NCBI GenBank assembly: GCA_037126765.1 | Contig: JBBCBC010000026.1 | Coordinates: 14,310,418 to 14,374,417 of the forward strand | Direction of reading: 5' to 3' | Length of the DNA: 64,000 bases | Source: Stenogyne calaminthoides | Lineage: Eukaryota > Streptophyta > Magnoliopsida > Lamiales > Lamiaceae | Shown here: positions 10,548-21,536 of the stretch, piece after piece | How the letters are laid out: every line of letters begins with the position of its first letter | How positions within the stretch are numbered: position 1 is the first letter of the stretch | The notes under the pieces: generated by a model | The model's database searches: none | Told to the model about the DNA's origin: nothing | What the model saw: the letters and a program-made list of their open reading frames with translations, nothing else | Translations under genes and position numbers: made by a program

Positions 10548-12485
10548 TCAAATTCCCTTCTTATCAATTGGCGTACGAAAATAGTTGTTCAGATCTTGAA
10601 CGGTCTTAGAAGATTTTGTGAAAACCTCTATTTTCTTACGCAAATTGTCCTCAGACGTTTTTAGATTCTCATGCAATCGGAAGAGTTCATCGAACTTAGC
10701 CTGAAGGACTTTGAGTTCTCCAGCTTGTCGTTCAATGAGAGCCAACTGTTCCTTAATCCGCTTTCCCTGATCAGTAGTACTGACTTTCAGAAACTCTAGT
10801 TCTTTAGTCATCTTCTGAACAGTTTCAGCTGATTTTAGTTCAGCTGCTTTACTTGTCTCAATATCCTTGACAAGCCGAACATTCTCAGCCCGTAGGTTAT
10901 CGTTCTCAACTTCCACTCGTGTATAAGTATCTATTGCATTAGAGAGATCATCAAGCAATTGGTCATTGTAAACCTGCAGGTTAATCTCTCCAGCAGATGT
11001 GCTCAGCATAACAGGTGTAGAACAGGGAACCACAGAAGGCTTAGAGATTACCTCAGACTGGTCAGTTTCTCTGGCCATGAGACAGATGTCGTCATCAGAT
11101 GAGAAGTTCATATCATCGACATCTTCAGTTGTGGTAATCAGGCAGAAATCTTCAACAGATGAGTAGCCTGAGCCATCTGAAGGTAGATAAGAATCATCAA
11201 TGCCAGATGTGTCGGCAACCATTGCTTTTCTGTCTCGGAACCTTTGTTCTCTTCTGTTCCGCTTTTCTTCTCTATCCTTGGGAGTCAGATCGGGGCAATC
11301 AACACTGTAGTGACCTGGTTTTTGACAGTTGTAGCAAACCCTTGAGTCTCCAGAATTTCCTATGTTAGGTGAATCATTTCTTCGGTATGACCTATCAGGA
11401 GACTTTCCACCTTGTCTGTAGTCAGAACCTCTCTTATCTGATCTCTCATCTCGTCTGTTCTCTCTGCGATCCTCTCTACGATCATCTTTCCTTTCATCTC
11501 TGTGATCATCTTTTCGGTCATCTCTTCTGTTATCCCTATCATCTGAAGAACGATACCTTTCTGGTGATCTGTCAGAAGATCTTCGATCTCTTCCTCTGCT
11601 TCGTCGATAGTCGTCATAGAACTTTCTGTACTTGCCCATCTGAACATTTGTTCGTTCAAGTTTTCTCGTTAGAAGTGCAATCTGTTCGGCCTGGCTGATG
11701 ATGTTTCCAACTGGTTCAACAATTCGTGAACTGCTACTGGTTGCCTGGAATGCAACAGATTTAGCTGAGTTTGCAGCAGCTTCAGCAGGAACATCATCTG
11801 ATCCTTGTCCTCTCTCAATCTGGTCGAACTCATGGGCTTTCAGACTGAAGATTAAATCATTTGGTTTCATGGTAGCGATATCTTGACAGTCATTAATCAC
11901 GGTCACCTTGGTATCCCATTTCTTGATCAACGATCTGAGAATATTATAGTTGATATCCTTGTTTGACATTACTCGTCCTAGATCACGAAGTCGATTGACT
12001 CCTCGAGTGATCCTTCCATCAAATTGACCAACTGTTTCATTTGGTAGAATCTTGAGTTTCTCAAATACCACCAGCTCAGCTTGCAATCTGCTGTCCTTAA
12101 TCTGTTCATTTCCTCTGCAGATCTCAGCAAGTGTATCCCATACTTCCTTAGTTGTGTTCGGGTACTTTACTTTCTCTCGTGTACTAGCATCCATAGTTTT
12201 CATGATGAGATGTCTGGCAACAGTATCCAGATTAGATAATTTCCTCTCATCTGCATCCATCAGAGAGGGACTCTTTTTTATTCTTGCTCCAACTGGTTGA
12301 GTAGGATCTCGTTCTCCTGCTTCAGCTGGGTTATAGTGATATATGACAATCGGTCCTATCTCAAGAATCTTATCTATTCTGTTGCTTATTACTCCCAGGT
12401 GGTCTCTCATGTCGATGGACCAATCTGCATACTCATCAACAGAAAACATGGGTAGATTATGATGCATACCTGAAGTGTTATCCAT
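10548..12485 (-). CDS. gag: Element A gag protein, 645 residues, open
   Basis: This is the nucleocapsid/capsid precursor of a sirevirus-type copia element, which coats the RNA in cytoplasmic particles. The start MDNTSGMHHNLP is conserved in element C. In order: a capsid-like N-terminal half (about 1-230, with DTVARHLIMKTM and TTKEVWDTLAEICRG), a Arg/Asp/Ser-rich charged stretch (about 290-370, many RRDDR-type steps), one CCHC knuckle CYNCQKPGHYSVDC at about 383-396, an acidic segment, and a long heptad-like coiled coil (about 480-620). It stops at TGA where element C reads on as GG(G), so this stop is a point change. It is the only full-length gag in the window, about 120 bp downstream of the primer site. 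Confidence 0.88.
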   Translation of the reverse strand: MDNTSGMHHNLPMFSVDEYADWSIDMRDHLGVISNRIDKILEIGPIVIYHYNPAEAGERDPTQPVGARIKKSPSLMDADERKLSNLDTVARHLIMKTMDASTREKVKYPNTTKEVWDTLAEICRGNEQIKDSRLQAELVVFEKLKILPNETVGQFDGRITRGVNRLRDLGRVMSNKDINYNILRSLIKKWDTKVTVINDCQDIATMKPNDLIFSLKAHEFDQIERGQGSDDVPAEAAANSAKSVAFQATSSSSRIVEPVGNIISQAEQIALLTRKLERTNVQMGKYRKFYDDYRRSRGRDRRSSDRSPERYRSSDDRDNRRDDRKDDHRDERKDDRREDRRENRRDERSDKRGSDYRQGGKSPDRSYRRNDSPNIGNSGDSRVCYNCQKPGHYSVDCPDLTPKDREEKRNRREQRFRDRKAMVADTSGIDDSYLPSDGSGYSSVEDFCLITTTEDVDDMNFSSDDDICLMARETDQSEVISKPSVVPCSTPVMLSTSAGEINLQVYNDQLLDDLSNAIDTYTRVEVENDNLRAENVRLVKDIETSKAAELKSAETVQKMTKELEFLKVSTTDQGKRIKEQLALIERQAGELKVLQAKFDELFRLHENLKTSEDNLRKKIEVFTKSSKTVQDLNNYFRTPIDKKGI

Positions 12486-12608
12486 GCTTGTCGTGATCTT
12501 GAAAAAAAAAGAGTTTTAAAAACGGTTTTCAAAGATCAGTTCAAGTGACCACAAAGGTTCTTCCTCAAGAACTGATGATATTCAAAGCCAGTGGTCGGAA
12601 GAACCACT
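12486..12608 (-). other. Element A leader between primer site and gag
   Basis: This short untranslated leader matches element C at 29092-29216. It contains a long A run near 12500-12510 in the plus-strand reading. No upstream ORF is seen. Confidence 0.7.
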
Positions 12609-12620
12609 GCTCTGATACCA
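12609..12620 (-). other. Primer-binding site of element A (tRNA-iMet)
   Basis: On the minus strand this reads TGGTATCAGAGC, the standard complement of the 3' end of plant initiator methionine tRNA. It lies two bases inside the 5' LTR edge (12623). The same site occurs in elements C and B. Confidence 0.92.
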
Positions 12621-12622
12621 CT

Positions 12623-14060
12623 TGTAGGTCCTGAACGGGTTTCAGTGAGGGTTGAAGTCTAGAGGGGGGTAAATAGACTTCAAAACTTTTCGTGGATCAA
12701 GTGTGATTTGCAAGTATTCCTGATCAGAGTGCGATGTGAATCAGTTTGGACTGATATCCGACTTACTGATTTGTCAAGCAAATCAATTCGGCGTCTATCA
12801 GTTTAACTGATGGTGCGGAAGATTAGTTAACCCGTGTGAAAACCAGTTTTAAACAAATAAGAATTCTGACCAGTAAAGTTCAGATCTGATGACAAGGGCA
12901 TCAAACTGATCAGATCAGTAGCTTGATGCTAATCTGATCCAGGTAGAGAATATGCATGCAGATAACAAGAGTAGTGTGCAAGTAAGTGTAAAGCAATGTA
13001 AAGGCACACGATTTATAGTGGTTCGGACAACTTGTCCTACGTCCACTCTTCCCTATTAGCAGGGGCACCAACTTAACCAACTGGACTTAGATTATTTTGT
13101 TAGTCCAACACAGTACAACCAACAGATGTTTCACGAGTTCTCACTCAACCAATCCCAGAAATCTGATCTAGAAACCCTAGACAGAAATCTTGCTATAACA
13201 AACTTAACCTAACTTTTATTTGGGTATAAGATTTGTGTTGTTCCAACTGGAATACTATCCTATCTTTTAAGTAGCCTAAAGCTAGAGGATAAGTACTCTT
13301 GCTAAGAACTATGAGATGAACACTTAAAAATAAATATTGAGTTTGTGTTCTTAGTGCGGAAATCTCTTGAGAGCTTGAGCTTGAGTATTATTTTCGTAAC
13401 CTTACTCTGAAGGTTGATCCCATATTTATAGGCCCGATTTCGAATTAGCCATTGGAGAGCAATTCGAACTTCGGTCTATTTTAGGTAGGCTTGCATGCTT
13501 GATTTGATGTGCTCAGAAAGGCCATACCGTCTTCGTGCAATATTGTCATTTCTAGTCGTTTGGCATTGATACATCATATCCTGCATTCGTCAGAACCGTA
13601 CATACGTGTCGACTTCTAAGTGATTAATAAGAACACTTATTCGGCGCCTTGAAAAGCCATCAGATTAAACATTCTTCTGGTCTGAACCACTTCGTATACT
13701 TTAAGGATAAGATGATATGCTTATCACAGAGCCTCTACTGATCTGTTGTCCATGAGATCAGTAGTCTTGAGTCTTCTGATAAAGTTGTTTTAGCTGCAAC
13801 CTATCGACTCTGCTGATGTCTTTATAGAGTAGATCTTCTGATGTACTTCAGATCTTCTTTCTGATCTTCACTGCTGATCTTCACTTCTGATTTTTACTGC
13901 TTCATATTGAGTTCCCCCTCAATATGTGATCTAGTCTAATTCTTTAGCTATCTAACATGTTCAGCTGGTTTCCTATCCTTTTCATCAGTCGACTAACAGG
14001 TTCGACTGGTCCTATTACAACTGTTTTGGAACTTCCATCAAAACTACAAATTTCCCGACA
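12623..14060 (-). repeat. 5' LTR of element A (1,438 bp)
   Basis: On the minus strand it starts TGTCGGGAAATTT and ends GGACCTACA beside the primer site. It is homologous along its length to the LTRs of element C. It has a TATA box (GCCTATAAATATG on the minus strand near 13430-13420), the conserved sirevirus block with hairpin (13021-13110), and many GATCAG words in the U3 part (13700-13920). Sequence beyond 14060 is unrelated. Confidence 0.9.
13026..13036 (-). promoter_or_regulatory. Conserved LTR hairpin, element A
   Basis: This is the GACAAGTTGTC stem flanked by GTAG and CGAACCAC on the minus strand, just downstream of GATAGGGAAGAGTGGAC. It is the same structure as in both LTRs of element C. 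Confidence 0.55.
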
Positions 14061-14555
14061 AATAGGTATGAGCCCCCAACTATGAAAATAATTACAGAAG
14101 TTAGGATTTACGGAAGAAAAATGAAATCCCAAATTAGGCCATGGATTCAAAGTTAAGCAGTCCAACAGAAGAAGCTGGAGATAATATGTACGGATCTTCT
14201 TAAATCCACCTCTCTCCCCCTTTTTCTTAATCATTAGTTGTATTATTAATTGTAGAAAGGGATGGAGGAAACTAAGGAACCGAATGATTATTGCAAAAAT
14301 CAAATATAATCCATGGATGAAGAGAACATAGAGAGATGCGAAGGATTAGTATGTATCCTCCTCTTCCTTTCTTAATCATTAAATTGTATTTAATCTTTTT
14401 AAAAACCACGGAGTTGCACTGCATTTTTCCATTACCTTTATGTTTTCCAACATAACAGATTTTGTTTGCACGTCCATCAAAATTAAATAGCCCAGAGGTC
14501 TTACTTTCTCTCTAAAAATCCACACAATCATCCACAAAATATCAGTCAATATAAA
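14061..14555. other. Non-coding flank, right of element A
   Basis: A+T-rich unique-looking sequence. The last part (about 14460-14555), with pyrimidine-rich ACTTTCTCTCT and CACACAATCATCCAC, resembles a 5' untranslated region leading to the ATG at 14556. No gene is seen in the first 400 bases. Confidence 0.4.
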
Positions 14556-14750
14556 ATGGAAAATAGTTTAGTGAAAAATAGAGATAATGAGGATAAGAAA
14601 ACTGCTCAAGATTATGTGTCCTTAGATGAGCTTGACCTGAATAGTGAGTCGAAATGTATTTTGGTGCGTCTTTTGCGTACATGGGAGGCACGCAATTTCA
14701 AGTGCAATAAAGAGCTCATGAGCATCGATTTCTTATTGTTGGATAAGAAG
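14556..14750 (+). pseudogene. First exon of an RPA-like DNA-binding protein, probably a fragment
   Basis: The 65-residue translation begins MENSLVKNRDNEDKK. It includes LDELDLNSESKCILVRLLRTWEARNF and MSIDFLLLDKK (quoted in parts; the core is VRLLRTWEARNF). This pattern, a basic strand followed by WE.RN and then a SIDFLLLD strand, is the start of the first OB fold of plant replication protein A 70-kDa-like proteins, many of which are carried by Helitrons. The open frame runs on into non-coding sequence, and AAG|GTTTTATT at 14750/14751 is a plausible splice donor. I cannot find a second exon in the next kilobase, so this is probably a captured or abandoned first exon. Family assignment is by pattern only. 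Confidence 0.5.
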
Positions 14751-15907
14751 GTTTTATTAAGTTTGAGCCTTTATATTCCATTTCATATAGATGATCATTT
14801 GTATGTGCGCATTTCTGTTTTTCTGCAAACTTTTAATTCTATAAACTGATAATTGGCCCTGTCATCTATAATGTTATGCCACTAAAATTAATATAATATG
14901 GAGTTCACAAATTCTAATTCACTGAAGTTTTGTAATCTATTGCTCATGTTCATCAGCCCTTTATTTGTGTTTATGGAACATGTGATGGAAAAAAAATGTT
15001 TATATAATATTATTAATTTGTATCTCATGGAAAAATAGCTGGATTACTATTTGGAAATAGAGATAGTTATGTGTTAGTTATCTGGGAATTTTTCACAGCC
15101 GTTGTTTCTCTCTAAACTCAATACTACTCCCATCATCATTTCACCTATAAATCTCTACTTCAAAATCCATGGAATACCAAAATGCGTGGGATATTTTTCT
15201 CCCATTTTATCTTTCTGTTTATATCAGTAAGCTTTAGAAGCCAAAACCAGCATTTGTGTTTTTCAACACACTCATGTAATTTCAGAATTATTTTTCAATC
15301 ATAAAATGGCTGCTTATTTGTGTTTATATATCATGTTCATCAGTTGCTAGAGTTGAGACTGGTAGTGAGGCCTTTTCTCACTTGCTGCTGAAATATCAGA
15401 TTGAATTGTCATACATTCTTTTTTTAATTTGTTAAATTTGTGGAGAATTTGTACGTTTTGAAGGGTTGAGATACAGCTGCTTAAATTTCCAGTTAACATT
15501 GAGCATATAGAGAAAGATAAAGACGATATGCTTCATGCTTGGAGTTCATATGAAAAATCTTGGTTTCAAACCTACGAGCTTGGTTAAGAATTCTGAAAAT
15601 TTAAAACCAGTTTTACATATTTAGTTTTCCAATATCCTAGTAGAGATGAAAATATACCTTTATCCTTAGTTTCCTCATCAATGCTGATTTTTCCACTGTG
15701 TATGTTGTGATCTGTTGTTCGCCTCACAATTCAGGTTTCTTTTGAATTCGTATGGCAGCATAGCAATTCATGTTGTTACGATTTTATTAGTTTGGGATAT
15801 CACATATATTTCTTTTTATACGAATTCACTCTGTATGAGTTATTTGAGTTATATGTCATATGCGTTTCTGATACTTAATGCAAAGCCTATAGTAGCTTAT
15901 ATGAAGG
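14751..15907. other. Non-coding A+T-rich interval
   Basis: If the RPA-like exon is real, this would be its first intron. I searched for continuation of the OB fold and saw nothing convincing. A short open frame at 15715-15948 is hydrophobic low-complexity translation and runs into an LTR fragment. No LTR ends or transposon termini were identified. Confidence 0.45.
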
Positions 15908-15995
15908 TGTTAGCGTTATACACGAAAGTATGCTTTTACTTTGTATAACAGACACATTTTACTCTTATTTACTGGAAATAAATCGTTTAACGTTG
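15908..15995 (+). repeat. 88-bp 5' stub of an E/B-family copia LTR
   Basis: The stub reads TGTTAGCGTTATAC, then AAAGTATGCTTTTACTTTGT, then a diverged CTTATTTACTGGAAATAAAT. It aligns with the first about 90 bases of the LTRs at 34290, 37146 and 43541. It stops abruptly where the LTR of element D begins. Either D inserted into an older copia LTR here or the rest was deleted; the other side cannot be located. Confidence 0.7.
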
Positions 15996-16800
15996 TGTTG
16001 TATACCAAAATTTACGGAACAAGATATTGAATGTGGCTATGTGGATTGGTATAACAAACAAGTAGTAATGGTGAAACAAGTGTGATTAATGAAGAATAGA
16101 ACGAATGTTCTTCATTGAATAGCAATGATAAGGATTCAAGTAATAAATGCAAGTAAGTAAATGCGAGAGGATTTGGGCTGAAGGCCTCTTTTGTTGGTGA
16201 TAAAGCCGTTGTATTCAGTGTAAAATTTTGTGACCCTTTAATGAGTCTTAATTTCTAGTATTTATACTACAAGTTCACTAGTTGGTCTTTCACGCGCTTT
16301 AAGGGAGTTTGACCCAACATTAAATGTTTTCCGGCTAATTTGGACTCTAAAATCCAATTAAGTCAATCGAAACACGTTTTTAGCTCTGAAGCGCGGTGGG
16401 TTGTAGATGATATATGGAGATTTGCACCTATTCTTTCATCTTTGAGTCCGCGGCTATAGGACCTGCCATTTCTTCAGAGACTTCTCGGCCATTTGGGGGA
16501 GATTCTCTGATGTTGGTTGATGTTGGTGGTTTACGTGTTTGTTTAGCCAAACTCAGGCCTTGGTAAGTGGAAAATCTTTGTCTCAAATCTTCTCTATTCC
16601 ACCAAATTGGCTAAGTATAACTTGCCTCTTTATGTACGCAATTACATTGAGAGTGTTACCTTGTTGGTGAAGTGGGCGACTAGCGAGCGACTTGGCGGGA
16701 CGGGTTTCCCAGGCTTAGGCGATCTCGTTCAACTTTCTCTCCAATAGGGCAACTACTAGGCGAGTTCCTGCGACTTGGTAGACGACGTGGCGAGGCGACC
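15996..16800 (-). repeat. 3' LTR of element D (shared part)
   Basis: About 800 bases align with 56424-57200, including CGAGAGGATTTGGGC, GATAAAGCCGTTGTATTCAG and CCTGCCATTTCTTC. A minus-strand TATA box (AGTATAAATACTAG near 16270-16256) marks the promoter. Beyond about 16800 the two copies lose alignment in degenerate GGCGA repeats, so the true outer end of the LTR is not defined. Confidence 0.7.
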
Positions 16801-18850
16801 AATCAATTACCAATGGCGAGGCGAGGGCGTCTTGGGTGAGGCGACTTTGGCGACCAGCGGGCGACTTGGGCGACCAGTTGACGGCGAGGCGGCGATGCGG
16901 CTGGGTAAGGTGACCAGGTGAGGCGACAGGCGACAGCGGCGAGGCGACGTTGACGTCGGCAGAAACCGGCGGCAGGCGCGAGGCGACCGGCCTCTGACTT
17001 AGGCGACCAGCATCACGGCGTTGCGACTGAGCTTCTGGTTAACACGCCCATCCCTTTGATCTGAAAAAAAGAACCATTTGGGGCGAGTTGCTAAGCACTA
17101 GGGACCAACTCGCCCCATTCTGGATACGATGGGGATGATTTGGGCGAGTTTTCCTTCTTCCCGGGTTACTCGTCCATTTTTAACATTTTTTGAAGTGTCA
17201 TTAGTAATAGTAAAAGTGCCCAAACAATTTGGCACATAACAATTCCCCCTCAGGTTACTATTCACCTCAAGTGAGACTAGTGACCTGAATCTTCGTGAGC
17301 ATAACTTGGCGACTTGGGCATTTTGTCTATTTTTGGCGAGATCCCGCTTCAATGACCGATTTGAGTGTTGGGCAAGTATCTTGAGCTAGGTGACTAACAA
17401 TTTACTCGTTCAGCAATCGTCTCTCTCGTCATGGGAGAGTTGCTTGAGTCAAACAATTGCCTTTACGAGCGACTCCTGGGAGACTTGCCTTTCCTTGGCA
17501 ATTTGGGTGAGATGTATTCCCGGACGACTTGCCATTGAGCCTCTTGAATAATGGTGTCTCGCCCTTAGGTGAGTTAGTTGAATTAAAGGCGACATGCTCG
17601 CGCGACAAGCTTCTTGAATATCAGCGTCTCGTCCTTAGGCGAGCTATTTGAACTGTCGGGTGAGTTACTTGCGACTCGGGTGAGTAGGCGATGTCAGGCG
17701 AGTTCTTTCTCTTTGGATGGCTCGCCGAGTTGGGCGACTTGTGTTTAGACTCTGGCGACTTGCTACCTGCCTTGTGGGCGGATTACTTGGTGTTGGCGAC
17801 TTCTTTGATTGAGTGGGCTCGAGAAGGTGATCATTGAGCTAGCTGGCCTTTCGATTAGGCGAGCTGTAACATTCTTTCTTGGGCCATTTATGAGTGACGC
17901 GGAGCGAGCTGGGCGAGTAGCACGACACATCCTTCACCAAGCCATTTTCAAGAAATGGAAAATGGCCCTCTTTTTTGGCGAGGTGGAAATGATGTGGGTC
18001 GAGCGATGATGAAGAGCGGTCTGCGAGCTCTTTGCGTGGAGATTGGGTCGGGCAAGGTCGGCCCCGAGTTTGAGCAACACGTGGGTGTCCCGGGCAAAGT
18101 GGAGCTTTGAGATGTTGGGCGACTTGCCCACTCGGTGATTTGGACGAGTTGGATGAGAAAGACTTGGATGGCATGGTTGAGATTGACTCGGACGACTTGA
18201 CCTAGAAGTATTTGAACAAAATGAATCGTCTTGCCTCGCCCTTGTTATTTGAGATGCTGGGCGACTTGGATGACGTGGCCGAGATTGACTCGTCGACTTG
18301 GACGACTTGGCCGAGAAGGAGGCCAATTTTAACTCACTCCATGTGGCTGAGCGAGATAGGTTCACACAACAAATTAGAGCTTGTTGCGGGACATTTTCCT
18401 TGAACATTCTCTTGTTCGGCAGGACATTTTCTTGAAGTTTGATATTTGGCGCGAGCTATGGCGCGACCTGATAGCCAGATGAGATGAGACCCGACCTGGC
18501 CGCCAGTTAGGCCTAAGTGGCGAGATGGGTGAGTTTCTAGTCGAGCTCCCGCTGGCGAGGAGGACTACTGGGCCTCTTTGGACTCTGTTGGCGAGGTGAA
18601 GCTTGGTCATCACTTGGGTTTTCTATCGCTGGGGCGAGCTACTATACGGGATGAGTGGGTCAAGCTACGAAGGGTTGACGGCGAGCAGCATGCGAGCATG
18701 TCGCCCCGAGATGGCAAGCACGTCGCCCAGCTAAACATATGCGAGCAAGTCGCCCGGGCCAAGATGGCGAGATGGAATTGTTGGGCGAGTTGCTTAGACT
18801 TGGGCGAGTAGGCGGTGCTGGGCGAGTAGGAGAGTTGGGTGAGTTCCATT
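16660..18850. repeat. Degenerate GGCGAC/GGCGAG repeat tract in element D
   Basis: For over 2 kb the sequence is dominated by variants of GGGCGACTTGGGCGAG with no fixed period. The same composition appears at 53150-53660 and 57060-57520, all in D-derived DNA. Several open frames on both strands here (for example 17839-18407 and 18578-18849) are low-complexity translations of this repeat and are not called as genes. It is probably a variable LTR/untranslated region of D. Confidence 0.65.
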
Positions 18851-18969
18851 GAGCATCAGTTTTGTTTCGTCCATAACTCGAGTTCCCGACCTCCGATTGA
18901 GTTGAATCTTTTTCCGTTGCGACCGTCTTTTCGAGGAGCTTCTTGATATTGTGAGCGAGATGTTTTCCC
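18790..18969. repeat. First copy of a duplicated D segment
   Basis: This stretch contains GAGCATCAGTTTTGTTTCGT and ACTCGAGTTCCCGACCTCC and recurs at about 53165-53330. Element E lies between the copies. Removing E puts them next to each other, so this was a tandem duplication of about 0.2 kb in D. Confidence 0.7.
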
Positions 18970-20816
18970 TATTGGGGAATTAATTGCCCGGATCTATTCG
19001 GGATGAATATTTAAATACAAATTTAATTCTAACAATTATTACTAGCATGAATTAATCCTATATTAATTCAAATAATAATTCAACAACAAATCATGCATAT
19101 AAACAGTTCACATAAATCCTACGCATGCGGAATTGCTAAGGGTTTACGTGAACTAACCTGTTTGGAATGGCAATGGACTCGGTTGATAAGAACACACCAA
19201 AAAGCCTTCCCAAGTATTCCCTAGCCCTTGCTCGTCAATCCGGTGGAAGGAAACTCGCGAACAATTAACAAAAGGGAAAATAAAATTATGTTGCACCACC
19301 TTTGTGAATTTCTAATTTTTCCAACACATGGAATTGCACTTGGGGATGAAAGAATCATCCCCTATTTATAGATGAGGGGTTGGTCGAAATTTTGGGGAAA
19401 AATAATGTGGGAAAATCTTTTTCTTGATCTCCAAGAAATCTTTAATATATCTCATATATTCTTTTCTCTATAATTAAAATATTCCACAAAAATCCCAACT
19501 CCTCTTGTTATGGGATATTTCGAAATTTTAAGGGAAAAGAAACCAAGATTTTGATCTTCTTGAATTTATGAGATATACTTGTATTGCAAGAATACATATC
19601 TTCCATAATATCTTTTCAAGAAAATCAAGAAAATCTTTTTTTCCCTTATTTATTCAAAATTTTTTGAAAATCTCACAATAAATAACCAAGTGGAAGATTT
19701 CTTGAATTTAATGAGATAATCTTGTATTCCAAGAATACTTATCTTCATTCCATAACAAAATTCAAAGAAAATCTTTCTCCCCCTCTTATTTATTATTTTC
19801 GAATAAATAGGAAAAATAGGCAACAAAATTTATTTTATTTTTAAACACCTTTTTCAGTTATTGGACTTTATGTTTGGGCTACTTGAGGGGCCTTTAGGAG
19901 AATTAAGATTGGACCTTCCAATGGATCTTGAATTATCAATATTGAGCCACAATATTATTCAAGCCCATAAATATTAATTAATCCCACTACATAATTAATA
20001 TTGCACTATCCATCTTAACCCATATTCTTTGTTTATATGGCTGAAATTATTATTATTTCCCGTGTTTAAGATTATCTAGCCCATTAATTAATTCAAGCCA
20101 CTAAAATAGCTTTCCATTAATTAATATCTTTTTGTCCTTCGTCAAGGAATGGTTCAACATTATTATCCATATCGGAAACTAGTTCCACTTGCAAGATTTG
20201 GTATGATAAATCTTATGAACCTCCCAAGGGGGCAAATCGAACAAACGTACTTACACACGATTCTTCGTATTAAATCGTAGCAATCGCATGTGACCAATAA
20301 TATTGACCAAGATATAAAGTATTGAACCTCATTGGTTCTCTACCCGTCATAAGTCAAAACAATAATTACTAACCACAAACGATCCTATTTAAGGGATGAA
20401 GATTAAGAAATAACGAACCACTGAGGTCTAATTCTTCCTAGTTCAGTGCTGAAGAATTCATCCTCCCGTAGGTCCTATTCAGTGCATCAGTCATGCACTA
20501 GTGTAATCTCTTGGTCAAGACAGGCCAATCTGAGCCTTACACTTCAACCTTTCACGATGGATTGTTCATTTCCATCTAGGTCCTGAATAAGCGTACTTTT
20601 TAGTTACAATTTTATTAATTTAATCTTTCGTGATCTGGTAACACTAAATTAACTAAAATGTAACACGTACTATTTATTGAACAGTTATGCAGTAAATATA
20701 TGTAACATTCAATGATATTTAAAGCATCAGTGATAAATAATTTATTTCAGTAAATAAGACATAAATTCAGTTTGGTTATACAAAGTAAAAGCATACTTTC
20801 CAGTATAACCCCAAAA
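18970..20816 (-). repeat. 3' LTR of element E (1,847 bp)
   Basis: In the plus-strand reading it begins (T)ATTGGGGAATTAATTGCC and ends CAGTATAACCCCAAAA. The homologous 5' LTR copy lies at 25910-27628/53007-53130. A minus-strand TATA-like ATCTATAAATAGG sits near 19372. Scattered small differences from the 5' copy show that E is not new. Confidence 0.92.
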
Positions 20817-20835
20817 ATCTCCCACTTATACTTTC
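20817..20835 (-). other. Polypurine tract of element E
   Basis: On the minus strand this reads AGTATAAGTGGGAGAT next to the LTR, matching the tract of element B at 43526-43540. It is directly joined to the middle of RNase H because of an internal deletion. Confidence 0.8.
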
Positions 20836-21536
20836 CCTTGAATTTGCAACTGCTCCGGCATTATCACAATAAATAGTGATTGTGCTGGGCAAATTCGGAA
20901 CTACATCCAAGTCCACTAGGAAGTTCTTGAGTCAAACCGATTCTTTCGCTGCCTCGCAAGTAGCTAAATATTCGGCTTCCATGGTAGAATCGACGATGCA
21001 TTTCTTCTTAACGCTTCTCCATGTCATGGCTCCTCCCACCATGTAAAACACACTACCGGAGGTAGATTTTTTGGAATCTAAGTCTGATTGGAAATCCGAG
21101 TCCGTGTAACCGATGGGGATTAGACTATCTGACTGATAAACTAATATTCTATCTCGAGTTCTTTTCAGATACTTTAGAATGTTTTTAACTGCCGTCCAAT
21201 ACTCTTTCCCCGGGTTACTTTGATATCTTGCCACCATGCCAACGGCAAAGCAGATATCCGGTCTCGTCTGACAAACATTGCATACATAAGGCTTCCGAAG
21301 CGGTAAAACATAAGTAATGTCTTTCATGTCATCTATCTCCTTTTGTGTCTTAGGGAACATTTCCTTGGATAGATGGATTCCATGTCCGAAAAGGTACTGA
21401 AGCCTTTCTTGGAATCTGGATCTTTGAATAAACTTCAAGACGGTGTCTATGTATGAAGCTTGCGATAAGCCTAACATCTTTTCTTTGCGATCTCGAAGTG
21501 ATCTTGATCCCAAGGATGTGCCCCTAAGTCCTTCAT
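20836..21536 (-). pseudogene. Element E RNase H, C-terminus deleted
   Basis: Motifs include QTRPDICFAVGMVARYQSNPG (seen as RPDICFAVGMVARYQSNPG), NILKYLKRTRD, YTDSDFQSDLDSKKSTSG and MEAEYLATCEAAKES. The frame stops near 20932 but similarity continues to CDNAGAVANSRE. The sequence then jumps directly to the polypurine tract. Element B has about 290 further bases here (43227-43524), including the last catalytic region and the tRNA-like tail of pol, so E has lost the domain's end by deletion. Confidence 0.88.

Larger units (their letters stand above)
2176..14060 (-). mobile_element. Element A: sirevirus-type Ty1/copia retrotransposon, interrupted
   Basis: Reading on the minus strand from 14060: 5' LTR, initiator-Met primer site, gag with CCHC knuckle, protease, integrase, reverse transcriptase, RNase H, spacer, and an envelope-position ORF fragment. 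The order PR-INT-RT-RH defines Ty1/copia. The large gag with a long coiled-coil tail and an ORF between pol and the 3' LTR are sirevirus traits. It is broken by a solo LTR (5002-6572), an LTR-like insert (about 2531-4655) and element L (ending at 2175). The 3' LTR is outside the window, so the target duplication cannot be checked; aatag follows the 5' LTR at 14061. Confidence 0.85.

Noticed and set aside
15715..15948. Hydrophobic 77-codon open frame
   Set aside because: It runs into the copia LTR stub and shows no similarity or gene structure.
17839..18849. Open frames up to 157 codons in the GGCGA tract
   Set aside because: Low-complexity translations of a degenerate repeat; different reading frames of the same motif give similar open lengths.
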